Below are positions 51,074 through 59,623 of a DNA stretch of 64,000 nucleotides, piece after piece. Numbering within the stretch: position 1 is the stretch's first letter; each line of letters opens with the position of its first letter. This stretch comes from JAAXHF01 sp963665955 (GTDB lineage Bacteria; Desulfobacterota; Binatia; Bin18), in assembly GCA_965231765.1 (NCBI GenBank), contig OZ246887.1:5678786-5742785 (forward strand). The letters are read 5' to 3'. Under the pieces are notes generated by a model, which saw nothing but the letters and a program-made list of their open reading frames with translations, made no database searches and was not told where the DNA came from. The position numbers and the translations under genes were made by a program.

Positions 51074-51922
51074 CTAAGCAGGCGCGGCGAATTCGCTCCG
51101 CTGATCGCCGGCAATGCGGGCGTGATACATGATGCGCCGCTCGTGCATCGGCCAGGGGGTACTTTGGTGCATCAAGCGGCGGTTATCCCAGACGACGGCG
51201 TCTCCCGGGGCCCACTGGTGATGGTGAATCCGAGGGGGCTGGCACGCAAACTCTAGCAACTCTTGCAGCAAAGCTTCGGATTCGTCTGCCGCCAGGCCAG
51301 GAATGCCGTACGCATGGCGGCCAATCAGCAAAGACTTGTGCTGGGTTTCCGGATGCGTTTTCACCAGCGGACGCAGTGGCGGGTCTTGATCGAGACCATA
51401 GCCGGCATAGTCTCCGCCCTTCTGTGGCGTATGGCCTATTTTTTTCTGGCTATGGCGCAATGAATGATACGCGGCAAGGTCGGTGATCCGTTCCCGCATG
51501 GCCACATCCAAAGCCTCGTAGGCCGCCCGCATATCTGCCCAGCCAGTTGCGCCCCCACTGCTCGGGACAACATGGGCGGTAAATACGGCCCCCTTGGCTT
51601 GAATTGGCACGTAGGTGCTGTCGTGATGCCAGCCCAGATTGCCGTTCAGCAGCTGAATCATATCGTCGTCTTCCGGCCGCAGGGTGCCATCTTTGCGCAC
51701 ATTGCTGATCGGGACTAAGTCGAATTCCAGGTCCCCAAAGCGTAGGGCAAAGGCCGTTTGCTCGTCGGTCGAGAGATATTGGCCGGGAAAGATGAGCAGT
51801 GCGTATTCTAGCCAGGTTTGATACAGATCGGCAAATGTCGCCTCGTCAATCTCGGCGAGTTTCAGGCCGGTCACACGGGCACCGAAGGTTGCCGCATCAA
51901 TGGGGGTGACTTCGAAATTCAT
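51074..51922 (-). CDS. TauD/TfdA-family dioxygenase, 282 aa
   Basis: Fe(II)/2-oxoglutarate dioxygenase with H99 and D101 in LGWHHDSTYVP, distal H252 in RRLMHQSTPW, and 2-oxoglutarate Arg in HERRIMYHARIAG. KLAEIDEATFADLYQTWLEY and YALLIFPGQYLSTDEQTAFA match the family N-terminus. GAGGAGACAATT precedes the ATG. Family members hydroxylate taurine, 2,4-D, alkyl sulfates and others, releasing the leaving group. Same strand as the CMD and BVMO genes but 230 bases away. Confidence 0.88.
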   Translation of the reverse strand: MNFEVTPIDAATFGARVTGLKLAEIDEATFADLYQTWLEYALLIFPGQYLSTDEQTAFALRFGDLEFDLVPISNVRKDGTLRPEDDDMIQLLNGNLGWHHDSTYVPIQAKGAVFTAHVVPSSGGATGWADMRAAYEALDVAMRERITDLAAYHSLRHSQKKIGHTPQKGGDYAGYGLDQDPPLRPLVKTHPETQHKSLLIGRHAYGIPGLAADESEALLQELLEFACQPPRIHHHQWAPGDAVVWDNRRLMHQSTPWPMHERRIMYHARIAGDQRSEFAAPA

Positions 51923-51989
51923 AATTGTCTCCTCGCTATGTCAAAACACGCCAGAGTATAGCCTGAAATAGTTGAGTTTTATAGCGCAG

Positions 51990-52150
51990 GAAGTCTTTTT
52001 TCTGTTTGTACCGCTCAGCTTGGACACCGATGAGAATGTCGGCCTCACGAAAGCCGTCTGTGCCGAACTCAACGAAAAGAGGCCCGCGGGACTGCGTTAC
52101 GCGGCGTTCGTAGCAGAGGACGGTCTGACGTTCTTCCACCCGAAGGATCG
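51990..52150 (+). pseudogene. Fragment of an ABM/YdhR-like small monooxygenase domain
   Basis: The plus strand reads DENVGLTKAVCAELNEKRPA then GLRYAAFVAEDGLTFFH, close to the conserved core of a small alpha/beta-barrel family (ENERLV..V..EL....P.GLRYA.F...DG.TFVH). The flanks do not continue the domain and no ribosome binding site is seen. It lies in the 297-base gap between the TauD and GST genes. Confidence 0.45.
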
Positions 52151-52219
52151 GACCGGCGTTTGCATGACGCCGTCAAGCGTCAAGAAAGTCAAAACAGCGA
52201 GATTTCTCATCACGCGTCC

Positions 52220-52825
52220 TCATCCATAGGTCCGTTGATACGCTGGCCGTTGCTGCAGCCGTGCGTAGTACGCTTCAAGGGTAGGGTAGTCGCCGACCAG
52301 TCCGGTGAGCGTGGCCATGAAACAACTATGGCCCAAGAGAATATCTGCACCTGAAAAACTGGAGCCAAGTATATAGTCGCGATCACTGAGTGCTTTTGAC
52401 AGCGTATCAGCACGGAGTGCAAAATCGCTGCGTCCACGTGCAGCCAGCTTCGGGTCATACTGCGTCCCAGGCGGGCGTAGCGTATTGTCAAAAACCATCA
52501 TAATTGGAGGGTCTAATTCTGCAGGAACAAACACACACCACTGGTAGTAGTGGGCTCGCTCGGGAGTTCCAACCGCAGGCGCGAGATGCTTGTCGGGGTG
52601 TTCATCGATCAGTTGCAGCACCATCGCCACTGACTCGAACATTGTATAGGTGGCGGTCTTCAGCGCAGGAACGACACCCAATGGGTGTATGGCCCGGTAA
52701 GTGTCTGAGTTCTGCTGCCCTTCCGGAAGATTGACGATATGGCTCGCATACTCAATCCCTAACTCCTCAAGCGCCCATTTTGCTCGTTGTGATCGGGTAG
52801 GTGGGAATTCGTACAGTTCTGTCAT
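52220..52825 (-). CDS. Glutathione S-transferase family protein, 201 aa
   Basis: TELYEFPPTRSQRAKWALEE and LGIEYASHIVNLPEG form the thioredoxin-like N-domain; NPLGxVPALK appears as HPLGVVPALKTATYTMFESV with the cis-Pro, and the Glu-Ser pair that binds glutathione. The C-domain has SDRDYILGSSFSGADILLGH, the N-capping box of GSTs. S12 (TRSQR) could be the activating residue, as in theta/beta-like classes. A detoxification or ring-cleavage accessory role is likely. Confidence 0.87.
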   Translation of the reverse strand: MTELYEFPPTRSQRAKWALEELGIEYASHIVNLPEGQQNSDTYRAIHPLGVVPALKTATYTMFESVAMVLQLIDEHPDKHLAPAVGTPERAHYYQWCVFVPAELDPPIMMVFDNTLRPPGTQYDPKLAARGRSDFALRADTLSKALSDRDYILGSSFSGADILLGHSCFMATLTGLVGDYPTLEAYYARLQQRPAYQRTYG

Positions 52826-53013
52826 GAAAATTCCTTTAAAAATCTCAAAAAATTGCGATCAGTCCGATGCTGGTTGAGGTATACGCACCTGGAAGCAGAC
52901 TGCCTAAAAAGGAGTCTCGCTCAATTCCCTGATCTGCTGCCAAGCTGTTGCATCGTGCGGCTCACTTACAGTAAGACAACACGAGGAAACCGAACACACA
53001 TAAGGGGACAGGC

Positions 53014-54249
53014 ATGGCCAAGCAGGAACGGAACGGGGAGGTGGCATGGGCAGACCGAACAGCGAGTGCTGATTCGTGGCACGCTAAGTTTGGTCTGGAA
53101 ACAACGCCTCTTCCGATCGATCCGTATATTTCCAGAGACTACTTCGAGCAAGAACGTGAGCGGATCTTCAAAACCGCCTGGCTCAATATTGGCCGCGTCG
53201 AGCGGATTCCGCATGCCGGAGACTATTTTGTGAAAGATCTGGCTGTGTGTCACACCTCGGTCATCGTCGTGCGGGGGCACGACGGTCAGGTCCGCGCCTT
53301 TCACAATATGTGTTCCCACCGTGGTAATAAAATCGCCTGGGATACCCACGGCTCGTGTCAAAACTTTACCTGTAAGTTTCACGGCTGGTCGTATGGCGTA
53401 GACGGGCGCCTAAAATTCATTCCCGACGAAGCCAATTTTTTTGATGTGCAGAAAGACACCTTGGGCTTAACCCCAGTCGCCGTCGATATCTGGGAAGGTT
53501 TTATTTTTGTGAATGTAGACCCGTCTCCGCAGGAAAGTTTACAAGAGTTTCTGGGCGAGATGTGGACCAGCGTCCAGGGCTATCCCTTCAGCGAAGTGTC
53601 GGCGACCCGTTTTAGCTGGCAATCGGAAGTTCGAGCGAATTGGAAGGTGGTCAAGGATGCCTTCCAGGAGTTCTATCACATCGCCTTTTTGCACCGAAAA
53701 ACAATTGGGGACGTCTTCTGCAGTCCCTCTAATCCGTACGCCCACGGCATTGATTTTGATCTGTTTTCACGCCATGCGCGGACGTCTATGTATGGCAATC
53801 CCGACCATACGCCGACGCGGGTAGAAGCCTTAGCCCAACGCTTTGGTTCTATGCTGATGAAGCACGACTTCTCACCGGAAAAGATGCCACAGGGGGTCAA
53901 TGCAGCGGGTGATCCGAATTGGACAATTGAGGGCAGTATCCTGTTTCCCAACAGTCTGGTATTTGTCTCAGAAGGGACCTATCTGATCCACACGGTCTGG
54001 CCGCTGGCGGAAGATCGTACCTTGTGGGAGGCACAAACCTTTTTTCCCCAGGCGCACACCACCGGCCAACGTTTTAGCCAAGAGTACAGCAAGGTCTTGT
54101 TCCGTGATCTGCTGATGGAAGATGGCAACACTTTGGAGAAAACGCAGTCCATGCTGGCGTCTGGCGCTAAAAAAGAAATCACCATTCAAGATCAAGAAGT
54201 TTTGATCCGGCATCATCACAAGGTCGCCGGTGACTATCTCGGGACATGA
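53014..54249 (+). CDS. Rieske aromatic ring-hydroxylating oxygenase, alpha subunit, 411 aa
   Basis: The Rieske [2Fe-2S] ligands are C100 and H102 in HNMCSHRGNK, and C120 and H123 in FTCKFHGWSYG. The mononuclear iron site follows in KDAFQEFYHIAFLHRKT (H222, H227), with an Asp expected near the C-terminus. AAGGGGACAGGC precedes the ATG. Length matches single-component-type alpha subunits. No ferredoxin, reductase or beta subunit is adjacent, so electron partners are elsewhere. It hydroxylates or demethylates an unknown substrate. Confidence 0.92.
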   Translation: MAKQERNGEVAWADRTASADSWHAKFGLETTPLPIDPYISRDYFEQERERIFKTAWLNIGRVERIPHAGDYFVKDLAVCHTSVIVVRGHDGQVRAFHNMCSHRGNKIAWDTHGSCQNFTCKFHGWSYGVDGRLKFIPDEANFFDVQKDTLGLTPVAVDIWEGFIFVNVDPSPQESLQEFLGEMWTSVQGYPFSEVSATRFSWQSEVRANWKVVKDAFQEFYHIAFLHRKTIGDVFCSPSNPYAHGIDFDLFSRHARTSMYGNPDHTPTRVEALAQRFGSMLMKHDFSPEKMPQGVNAAGDPNWTIEGSILFPNSLVFVSEGTYLIHTVWPLAEDRTLWEAQTFFPQAHTTGQRFSQEYSKVLFRDLLMEDGNTLEKTQSMLASGAKKEITIQDQEVLIRHHHKVAGDYLGT

Positions 54250-54553
54250 CTGAGACTGAACCCAGGGCGCGGCCCGGAAAACGGAGCTGGCATATGCGGA
54301 TGGTCCGTGTCCGTGCCGCCTTTCCCGGATTTGATAGGAGACGTAGGTTGCAAGCGATTCAGACGCAAAAAGAAAGCCAGTTAGTCTGTTTAGGGGGGAA
54401 GGCTTTGCCCGCATGCGGTATCGTATCGAAGCCGTAATAGAGCGGCGCACCAATAAACACGAGGAAAACAATAACTGCATAAACTTCCATCCCTGGCCGC
54501 CGAAGCTCTTATAGTGAGGAATGCGGCGGTAGCAGCCGTTGCTACGGGATGCC
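54250..54553. other. Gap without a convincing gene
   Basis: A 63-codon frame starting at 54246 overlaps the Rieske stop by ATGA, which could mean coupling, but its product is basic and of low complexity and matches nothing I know. Nothing else is seen. Confidence 0.35.
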
Positions 54554-55069
54554 CTATTTGCGCTGTAATTCTATGACGGGAATGACACGGTCGGTACGCG
54601 CCTGATATTGTCCGAACGTGGGTTCGCTCTCGCAGATTTTCTGGAACAAATAATTCCTATCCTCGCCTTCGGTCACCACCGCGTTTGCGACGAAGCGCTC
54701 TCCATCTTTTTCGACGACGACCTCCGGGGTTTTGACCAGATTGTAGAACCATGGCGGATTTCTCTTGGCGCCGGCCATCGACGCGATAATGAGTAGCCGA
54801 CCGTCCACGATCTGATAGCCCAACGGCACGTCACGCGGTTTCCCCGTCTTCACGCCCGTGGTCGTGATGATCAAGGCCTGGAGCCCCTCGAGTTCGCCGG
54901 AGACTTTGCCGTTGTTCTCGCGAAGCGCTCGCATAAACAGGTCATTGACGCGCTTGGTCTCCGACCCTTCCGCCTGCCAATCTTCCGAGCCGGGGCCGTG
55001 ATCGGAACCGACTTCTACAGCCATCTTCTTGAGATCTGCCAACCCCAGCTGTGCTTTTTCTTCTGCCAT
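54554..55069 (-). CDS. Deazaflavin (F420)-dependent nitroreductase-family protein, 171 aa
   Basis: LQALIITTTGVKTGKPRDVP then LGYQIVDGRLLIIASMAGAK and RNPPWFYNLVKTPEVVVEKD is the Ddn/FDOR-A signature (TTG-R-SG-R..PL, GG..K.P.W..NL). These split-barrel proteins bind coenzyme F420 or related flavins and reduce or isomerise substrates. AAAGGAGAGAGTCCT precedes the ATG at 55069; an ORF to 55174 is an extension without support. It suggests that the organism makes F420, in which case some LLM enzymes here may be F420-dependent. Confidence 0.85.
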   Translation of the reverse strand: MAEEKAQLGLADLKKMAVEVGSDHGPGSEDWQAEGSETKRVNDLFMRALRENNGKVSGELEGLQALIITTTGVKTGKPRDVPLGYQIVDGRLLIIASMAGAKRNPPWFYNLVKTPEVVVEKDGERFVANAVVTEGEDRNYLFQKICESEPTFGQYQARTDRVIPVIELQRK

Positions 55070-55923
55070 AGGACTCTCTCCTTTCAAACCAAGGGAGATA
55101 AGAGCAGGAAATGGACAGCAGGACAACTCGATACGAATGGGATTGCCATTTGGCGATTTTATCACCCCGGACACCGCCGCCCAGGGCTTGATGGCCCAGC
55201 TCTACTGCATGATGGTATTCCCCAGCCTACGAAGCTTCCTGACTGCCAGCTCTCGCTCGGGCAAACATGAGCGACTCCAGAGTGAAGTCGGCCGTGAGTC
55301 CTCCGCCGAAAAAAAAGGCATGCCATTGCGATTCAACCGGCCTTTAAAATATAAAAGAGGTGAGTCATTTGGAATCTCGACAGTGCAAAGGCGCAATTAT
55401 CCTGCCTGTATGGGTCACCGCACCCCTGACGCTTTGCACTGGAAGCCGATTTGGAGAAATATGGCGGCTCATTTCAGCAACCTTTCCGTTGGGCCGATCT
55501 GCAAACAGGCCCAAGAGAGGATAAAGCGGAGGAAGACGCATGGAAGCGGCGCTGTGGTTACTGCTCGGCTGGGACGGGTGCGGCAGTCCTGCGCCTGTTG
55601 GTGGTCTGAAGAGTTACTTTGATGCTCTGCGTGCGCGGGCAAGAAGTTGCAGTGGTTTCCCATGGAGCCATAGCGTATCCTAAGGCAGGACCACCCCAGC
55701 CAACGACCTGCTTGCGCCGGAATGAAATCAAGGGTCGAGTATAGGGCGTGCTAACAGGGTGCGAACCGCGGGACGTGACAATCATCGGAACGAAACCCTG
55801 TGCAAGCCATAATGCCTTTGCAAACGGTTCGATACAGGGCTAATGAAAGAGGTGAAAGGAGAACTGAGGACGTTTTTGAATGACGAGAAGAACGAAAAAC
55901 CCTTGAAGAAAGGAGAGTCTTAT
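55070..55923. other. Gene-poor stretch with degenerate frames
   Basis: Open frames on both strands (one of 197 codons from 55029) overlap each other, lack ribosome binding sites and match no family. An isolated inverted repeat lies at 55381-55441. The last 80 bases contain purine-rich leader sequence ahead of the amidohydrolase start, including a possible upstream in-frame ATG at 55843. Confidence 0.4.
55381..55441. repeat. 10-bp perfect inverted repeat 41 bases apart
   Basis: CAGTGCAAAG (55381-55390) and CTTTGCACTG (55432-55441) are exact inverted copies. They could be ends of a tiny element or a structured RNA. No transposase or coding frame lies between them. Confidence 0.5.
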
Positions 55924-57099
55924 ATGACATTGACAGCAACGGAACTCTATACCGGAAAGCACGGTATCATGGACACCGACGGTCATATCATTGAACCGGC
56001 CGATCTCTGGACCGGCGACTTTATGGAAGCCAAGTATAAGGATCGAGGTCTCCGCTTCGGTCGAACAGCCGAAGGACTGCATCTCCAGCTAGACGGGCAG
56101 TTCCTCCGGGGCAACGACATAAAGAGCGCGCAAGCGATCATGGGTATGGGTCGGTCCCTCGCAGAAATGGAGGGATTGAAGATGGAATGGCCGGGGGATG
56201 CGGATCCCGCTGGCTACCTCCCCACGGCTCGACTGGCCCGAGCTGACGCTGAGGGTCTCGCATATACCGCTATATTCACGTCCCTCGGGCTGCTCTGGAA
56301 CACACACATCACTGATATCGAGTTGGCCCATGCCATGTGCAGAGCCTATAATCGGTGGGTGATTGATTTCTGCTCCGGGAGCAATGGACGGCTTGTGCCG
56401 ATCGCGCACTGCTTTCTTGGGGACCCCAAGGTAGCGGCTGAAGACCTGAAGACCGCGGTTCAGGCTGGAGCGAAAGGCGCCATGATCGTAACCTTTAACG
56501 TCCGGAAATTGCCCTTGGGGGATGCGGAATGGGATCCCTTTTATGCCGCAGCGCAGGATTTAAATGTGCCGGTTTGCATCCACGTGTCTGGCGAACTCCG
56601 GGAGTATCGGCCGTTCACCAGGATCGCGCCTAAGATCTTGCACGACGGTGGACAATTTCTCTTGTCCGTCTTGGGTGGCAGAGTAGCGATGGAAATCGCA
56701 CTCGTGGATATGTTTCAGTACGGGCTGTTTGAGCGTTTCCCGAGACTTCGCGTCGGCTTCTTTGAAGGCGGCGCAGGGTGGGTCCCCTCCTTACTCGATA
56801 AGATGGAGGCGGTCTTCGATACCCAGGTCGGTGAGCGCGGCATCAAGATCACCACCCGCCCGAAGGAGACTTTCGCGAAGCAATGCTTTGTGAGTGGAGA
56901 TCCAGACGAAACGGCGTGGGCAAAAACGATCGAAGACTTCGGCCCCGATCAATTCGGCTGGGCGTCAGATTTTCCGCATCCCGACCACCCAGGCAACTAC
57001 ATGGAACATCTTGCTCACCTCGCTGGCAGCCTCCACACGTCGGAAGCCCGCAACGGCCTATTAGGAGATGCTTCAGTCCGGTTTTTCGGGCTCGCCTGA
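55924..57099 (+). CDS. Amidohydrolase family 2 protein, 391 aa
   Basis: IMDTDGHIIEPADLWTGDFM opens the metal site; PVCIHVSGELREYRPF carries the middle His, FFEGGAGWVPSLLDKMEAVF the loop found in this subfamily, and WASDFPHPDHPGNYMEHLAH the final Asp/His. The ATG at 55924 is preferred because GAAAGGAGAGTC lies in front and the family start follows. It is a paralogue of the pair at 6301-8623. Transcribed towards the second BVMO gene. Substrate unknown. Confidence 0.87.
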   Translation: MTLTATELYTGKHGIMDTDGHIIEPADLWTGDFMEAKYKDRGLRFGRTAEGLHLQLDGQFLRGNDIKSAQAIMGMGRSLAEMEGLKMEWPGDADPAGYLPTARLARADAEGLAYTAIFTSLGLLWNTHITDIELAHAMCRAYNRWVIDFCSGSNGRLVPIAHCFLGDPKVAAEDLKTAVQAGAKGAMIVTFNVRKLPLGDAEWDPFYAAAQDLNVPVCIHVSGELREYRPFTRIAPKILHDGGQFLLSVLGGRVAMEIALVDMFQYGLFERFPRLRVGFFEGGAGWVPSLLDKMEAVFDTQVGERGIKITTRPKETFAKQCFVSGDPDETAWAKTIEDFGPDQFGWASDFPHPDHPGNYMEHLAHLAGSLHTSEARNGLLGDASVRFFGLA

Positions 57100-57133
57100 A
57101 AAACCGCTCGTGCTGAGCGTAGCCGTGGGAGCG

Positions 57134-57183
57134 GCGAAGTCGAAGTACACAGCTTTTCTGCGTACGCTGCCCTTCGACTTCGC
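57134..57183. terminator. 12-bp inverted repeat between convergent genes
   Basis: GCGAAGTCGAAG (57134-57145) and CTTCGACTTCGC (57172-57183) with a 26-base loop lie between the convergent amidohydrolase and BVMO genes. There is no T-tract. It may slow transcription from both sides or be a dispersed repeat. Confidence 0.4.
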
Positions 57184-57236
57184 TCCGCTCAAGCCGCTCG
57201 GAAAGGTCCAGCAGGTCATCTGTAATCACGCCGCAA

Positions 57237-59120
57237 TCAATCAGACATTGCAGACGTTGCACGCGTTGCCGGGCCAAAGCGGTACGGCTCAAGTGTGTCC
57301 TGCGCGGCGAGACGGAACTTGTGCCAGCGGCCACCGCCGTAATAGGCCAGGCTGCCGGGCTCGGCGTCCCCGTGTCCGTTGTAGTACGACAGACAGTCGC
57401 GCAGCGGCGCGCTCATGATGTCCGCCTTGCGGCAGTGCTCGGCGTACTCCTCTTGCGGCTGGCGGTGCACGTCGACGATTTCCTGGCTCTGGTCACGCAG
57501 AGTCTTCAGCATCCACACAACGTAGTCGCCATGCGCGTCAATGGCGTCGGTGAAGTTGAAGCTGCCGCCGCCACCCTGGGGGCCGGTGACGATGAAGAGG
57601 TTTGGGAAATCCTTGGCGTGGATGCCGAGAAAGGTCTTGGTGCCCTCTGCGTCCCACGTCTCCTTGAGGGTGCGACCGTCACGACCCACCGTCTTGTCAA
57701 ATAAGCCGGACGCCATCCATTGGAACCCGGTTGCATAGATCAACACGTCGAGCGGATACTCAACTCCGTCGTGCACGACGCCGTTTTTGTTGATTTGACT
57801 CACGCCAGCCGGTGCTGTGTCGACCAGATGGACATGCGGCTTATTGAACGACGGGAGGTATTCGTCGTGGAACGTTGGTCGCTTGCAGCCGTACGGGTAG
57901 TACGGCTTGAGAGACGCAGCGGTCTTGGGGTCCTGTATGATGGTGTCGACCCGCGCCCGGATCTGCTCCATGATCCGGAAGTTCGTGTTGAGCTGCTTCT
58001 GCACCCGCTCCTCAGGCGCCAATTTGGTTGTATGCTTTTTCCGTTCCCTGAAATCTTCGACCTTGCCGGCGAGGTAGTCGTCGTTGGCCTGGATCGCTGT
58101 GCGCCCCTCGGAGATACGGGCGAATCGCTTCCGGCGAGCTCTCGCCCAGCCTGGCTCATGTGTCCACTGGTCGATCTCCCCCTGTTTCGTTTCGCGCTGG
58201 TCACGTATATCAATCGTCGACGGCGTGCGCTGAAACACGTGTAGCTCACCAACGACTTTTGCCAGTTCCGGAATGACCTGCACCGCAGTCGCTCCGGTCC
58301 CGATGATGCCGACCCGCTTGCCGTCCAGGGGGATGTCGTAGTGCCAGCGCGAGGTGTGGAACGACTCGCCCTGAAACGTCTCCATGCCCTCGATCCGGGC
58401 CAGCTTCGGGGTAGTGAGGATGCCGTTGGCCTGGATCAGATAGCGTGCCCGCATCGCGTCGCCACGGTCGGTGTGCACAATCCACCGCCCAGCCTCTTCG
58501 TCCCATTCGTTTTTTTCCACCGTGGTGTGGAATAGACAGTGCTCATAGAAGCTGAACTTTTCGGCCAATTTCTGGCAGTACTCGAAGATCTCGAACCCCG
58601 ACGCAAATTTCATTGATGGGAAGTAGCCCATCTCCTCCAGTAACGGAAAATAGCTGTACGACTCCACATCACAGGCAATGCCCGGATACCGGTTCCAGTA
58701 CCAGGTCCCGCCGACATCGCCGCCCTTCTCACAGAACCGCACGTCGCTAAAGCCTGCCTGGCTCAGCTTGTGCCACAACAACAGACCTGCGAAACCGGCG
58801 CCGACTACCAGGATTTCGCACTCGTCGGTCAGGGCGTCACGGGGGACCGGGTCGGCGGAGTACACGTCCTCAAGGTACTTGCTAAACTCGCCCTCCATCG
58901 CCATGTAGTCTGCTGCCCCCCGGCGAGCCTCCTTGAAGTCGCGATATTTCGCCTGCTCCTCGGGGCTGAACACCGCGCCCGGCGGCTGCGACGGAAGCGT
59001 CTTGAGCGACTCATCTTCGGTGACTGAGTAGCCCCTGCCCACTACATCGTCCATCCTACTCGCAGCACGGGTGTTGAAAATCTTCCGTCCGGTACTGGGG
59101 TCAACACTGATCGACATCAT
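57237..59120 (-). CDS. Baeyer-Villiger flavin monooxygenase with N-terminal extension, 627 aa
   Basis: After about 100 extra N-terminal residues come the FAD site LVVGAGFAGLLLW (105-117), BVMO fingerprint FQGESFHTSRWH (249-260) and NADPH site IGTGATAV (273-280). The extension (EEQAKYRDFKEARRGAADYM) resembles that of larger BVMOs acting on bulky ketones such as steroids and cyclopentadecanone. GAGGAGAACAG precedes the start; ATGATG gives two possible first codons. Upstream on the same strand are the DUF35 and thiolase genes (59183-60808), so these three probably form an operon that oxidises and then shortens a substrate. Confidence 0.92.
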   Translation of the reverse strand: MMSISVDPSTGRKIFNTRAASRMDDVVGRGYSVTEDESLKTLPSQPPGAVFSPEEQAKYRDFKEARRGAADYMAMEGEFSKYLEDVYSADPVPRDALTDECEILVVGAGFAGLLLWHKLSQAGFSDVRFCEKGGDVGGTWYWNRYPGIACDVESYSYFPLLEEMGYFPSMKFASGFEIFEYCQKLAEKFSFYEHCLFHTTVEKNEWDEEAGRWIVHTDRGDAMRARYLIQANGILTTPKLARIEGMETFQGESFHTSRWHYDIPLDGKRVGIIGTGATAVQVIPELAKVVGELHVFQRTPSTIDIRDQRETKQGEIDQWTHEPGWARARRKRFARISEGRTAIQANDDYLAGKVEDFRERKKHTTKLAPEERVQKQLNTNFRIMEQIRARVDTIIQDPKTAASLKPYYPYGCKRPTFHDEYLPSFNKPHVHLVDTAPAGVSQINKNGVVHDGVEYPLDVLIYATGFQWMASGLFDKTVGRDGRTLKETWDAEGTKTFLGIHAKDFPNLFIVTGPQGGGGSFNFTDAIDAHGDYVVWMLKTLRDQSQEIVDVHRQPQEEYAEHCRKADIMSAPLRDCLSYYNGHGDAEPGSLAYYGGGRWHKFRLAAQDTLEPYRFGPATRATSAMSD

Positions 59121-59182
59121 CTGTTCTCCTCTATTCGAATATCTCTATAGTGCAAATTCCCTAAATCATTACCCTACACGAC

Positions 59183-59611
59183 TCAAGGGGCAAGCTGCGG
59201 TTTGAATTTAGGCAACGTCCCTTCGTCACTGACATTGTCGAACCAGACTTCAACCGGCATGCCGACGCGGAGCTTGTCAGGTGCTACCCCCGTAACCCAC
59301 GTTGTGAGCCGCAGCCCTTCCTCCAGTTCGACCACCACTGCTGCATACGGAACGTCCTCAGCGAATGCCGGGTCGAGTGCCTGATACACGGTCGTCCAAC
59401 AATAGACCTTGCCTGTTCCTTTTGTCGGAGCCCATTCCCACTCCAGTGAGTGACAACTGGTGCACATCAGCCGTGGCGGATGCCGCCACGTGCTGCACTG
59501 CTGACAGCGTTGAAAACGCAGCTCTTTCTGATGACACCAGTCATAGAATTCTTTTGTGTAGCCGTGCAAGACGGGCAATCGAACAACCTGTGTGGCATTC
59601 TCAGTCGTCAT
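59183..59611 (-). CDS. DUF35 OB-fold protein with intact zinc ribbon, 142 aa
   Basis: The zinc ribbon is complete: FQRCQQCSTWRHPPRLMCTS then C (CxxC...CxxC, residues about 36-53). The OB-fold part follows with KGTGKVYCWTTVYQALDPAF, DVPYAAVVVELEEGLRLTTW and VGMPVEVWFDNVSDEG. It works as partner of the thiolase-like protein encoded 12 bases upstream. Contrast the DUF35 protein at 42544, which has lost the ribbon. Confidence 0.88.
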   Translation of the reverse strand: MTTENATQVVRLPVLHGYTKEFYDWCHQKELRFQRCQQCSTWRHPPRLMCTSCHSLEWEWAPTKGTGKVYCWTTVYQALDPAFAEDVPYAAVVVELEEGLRLTTWVTGVAPDKLRVGMPVEVWFDNVSDEGTLPKFKPQLAP

Positions 59612-59623
59612 GTCGAGGCTCCC

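Noticed and set aside
54246..54437. 63-codon frame overlapping the Rieske gene stop by ATGA
   Set aside because: The overlap alone is weak evidence and the product is low-complexity and basic with no recognisable domain.
55029..55622. 197-codon plus-strand frame
   Set aside because: It starts inside the F420-type gene on the other strand, has no ribosome binding site and shows no domain-like pattern.
55740..55842. Possible group II intron or structured RNA end (CGTGCTAACAGGGTGCGAACCG)
   Set aside because: No domain V-like hairpin and no reverse transcriptase fragment could be found.
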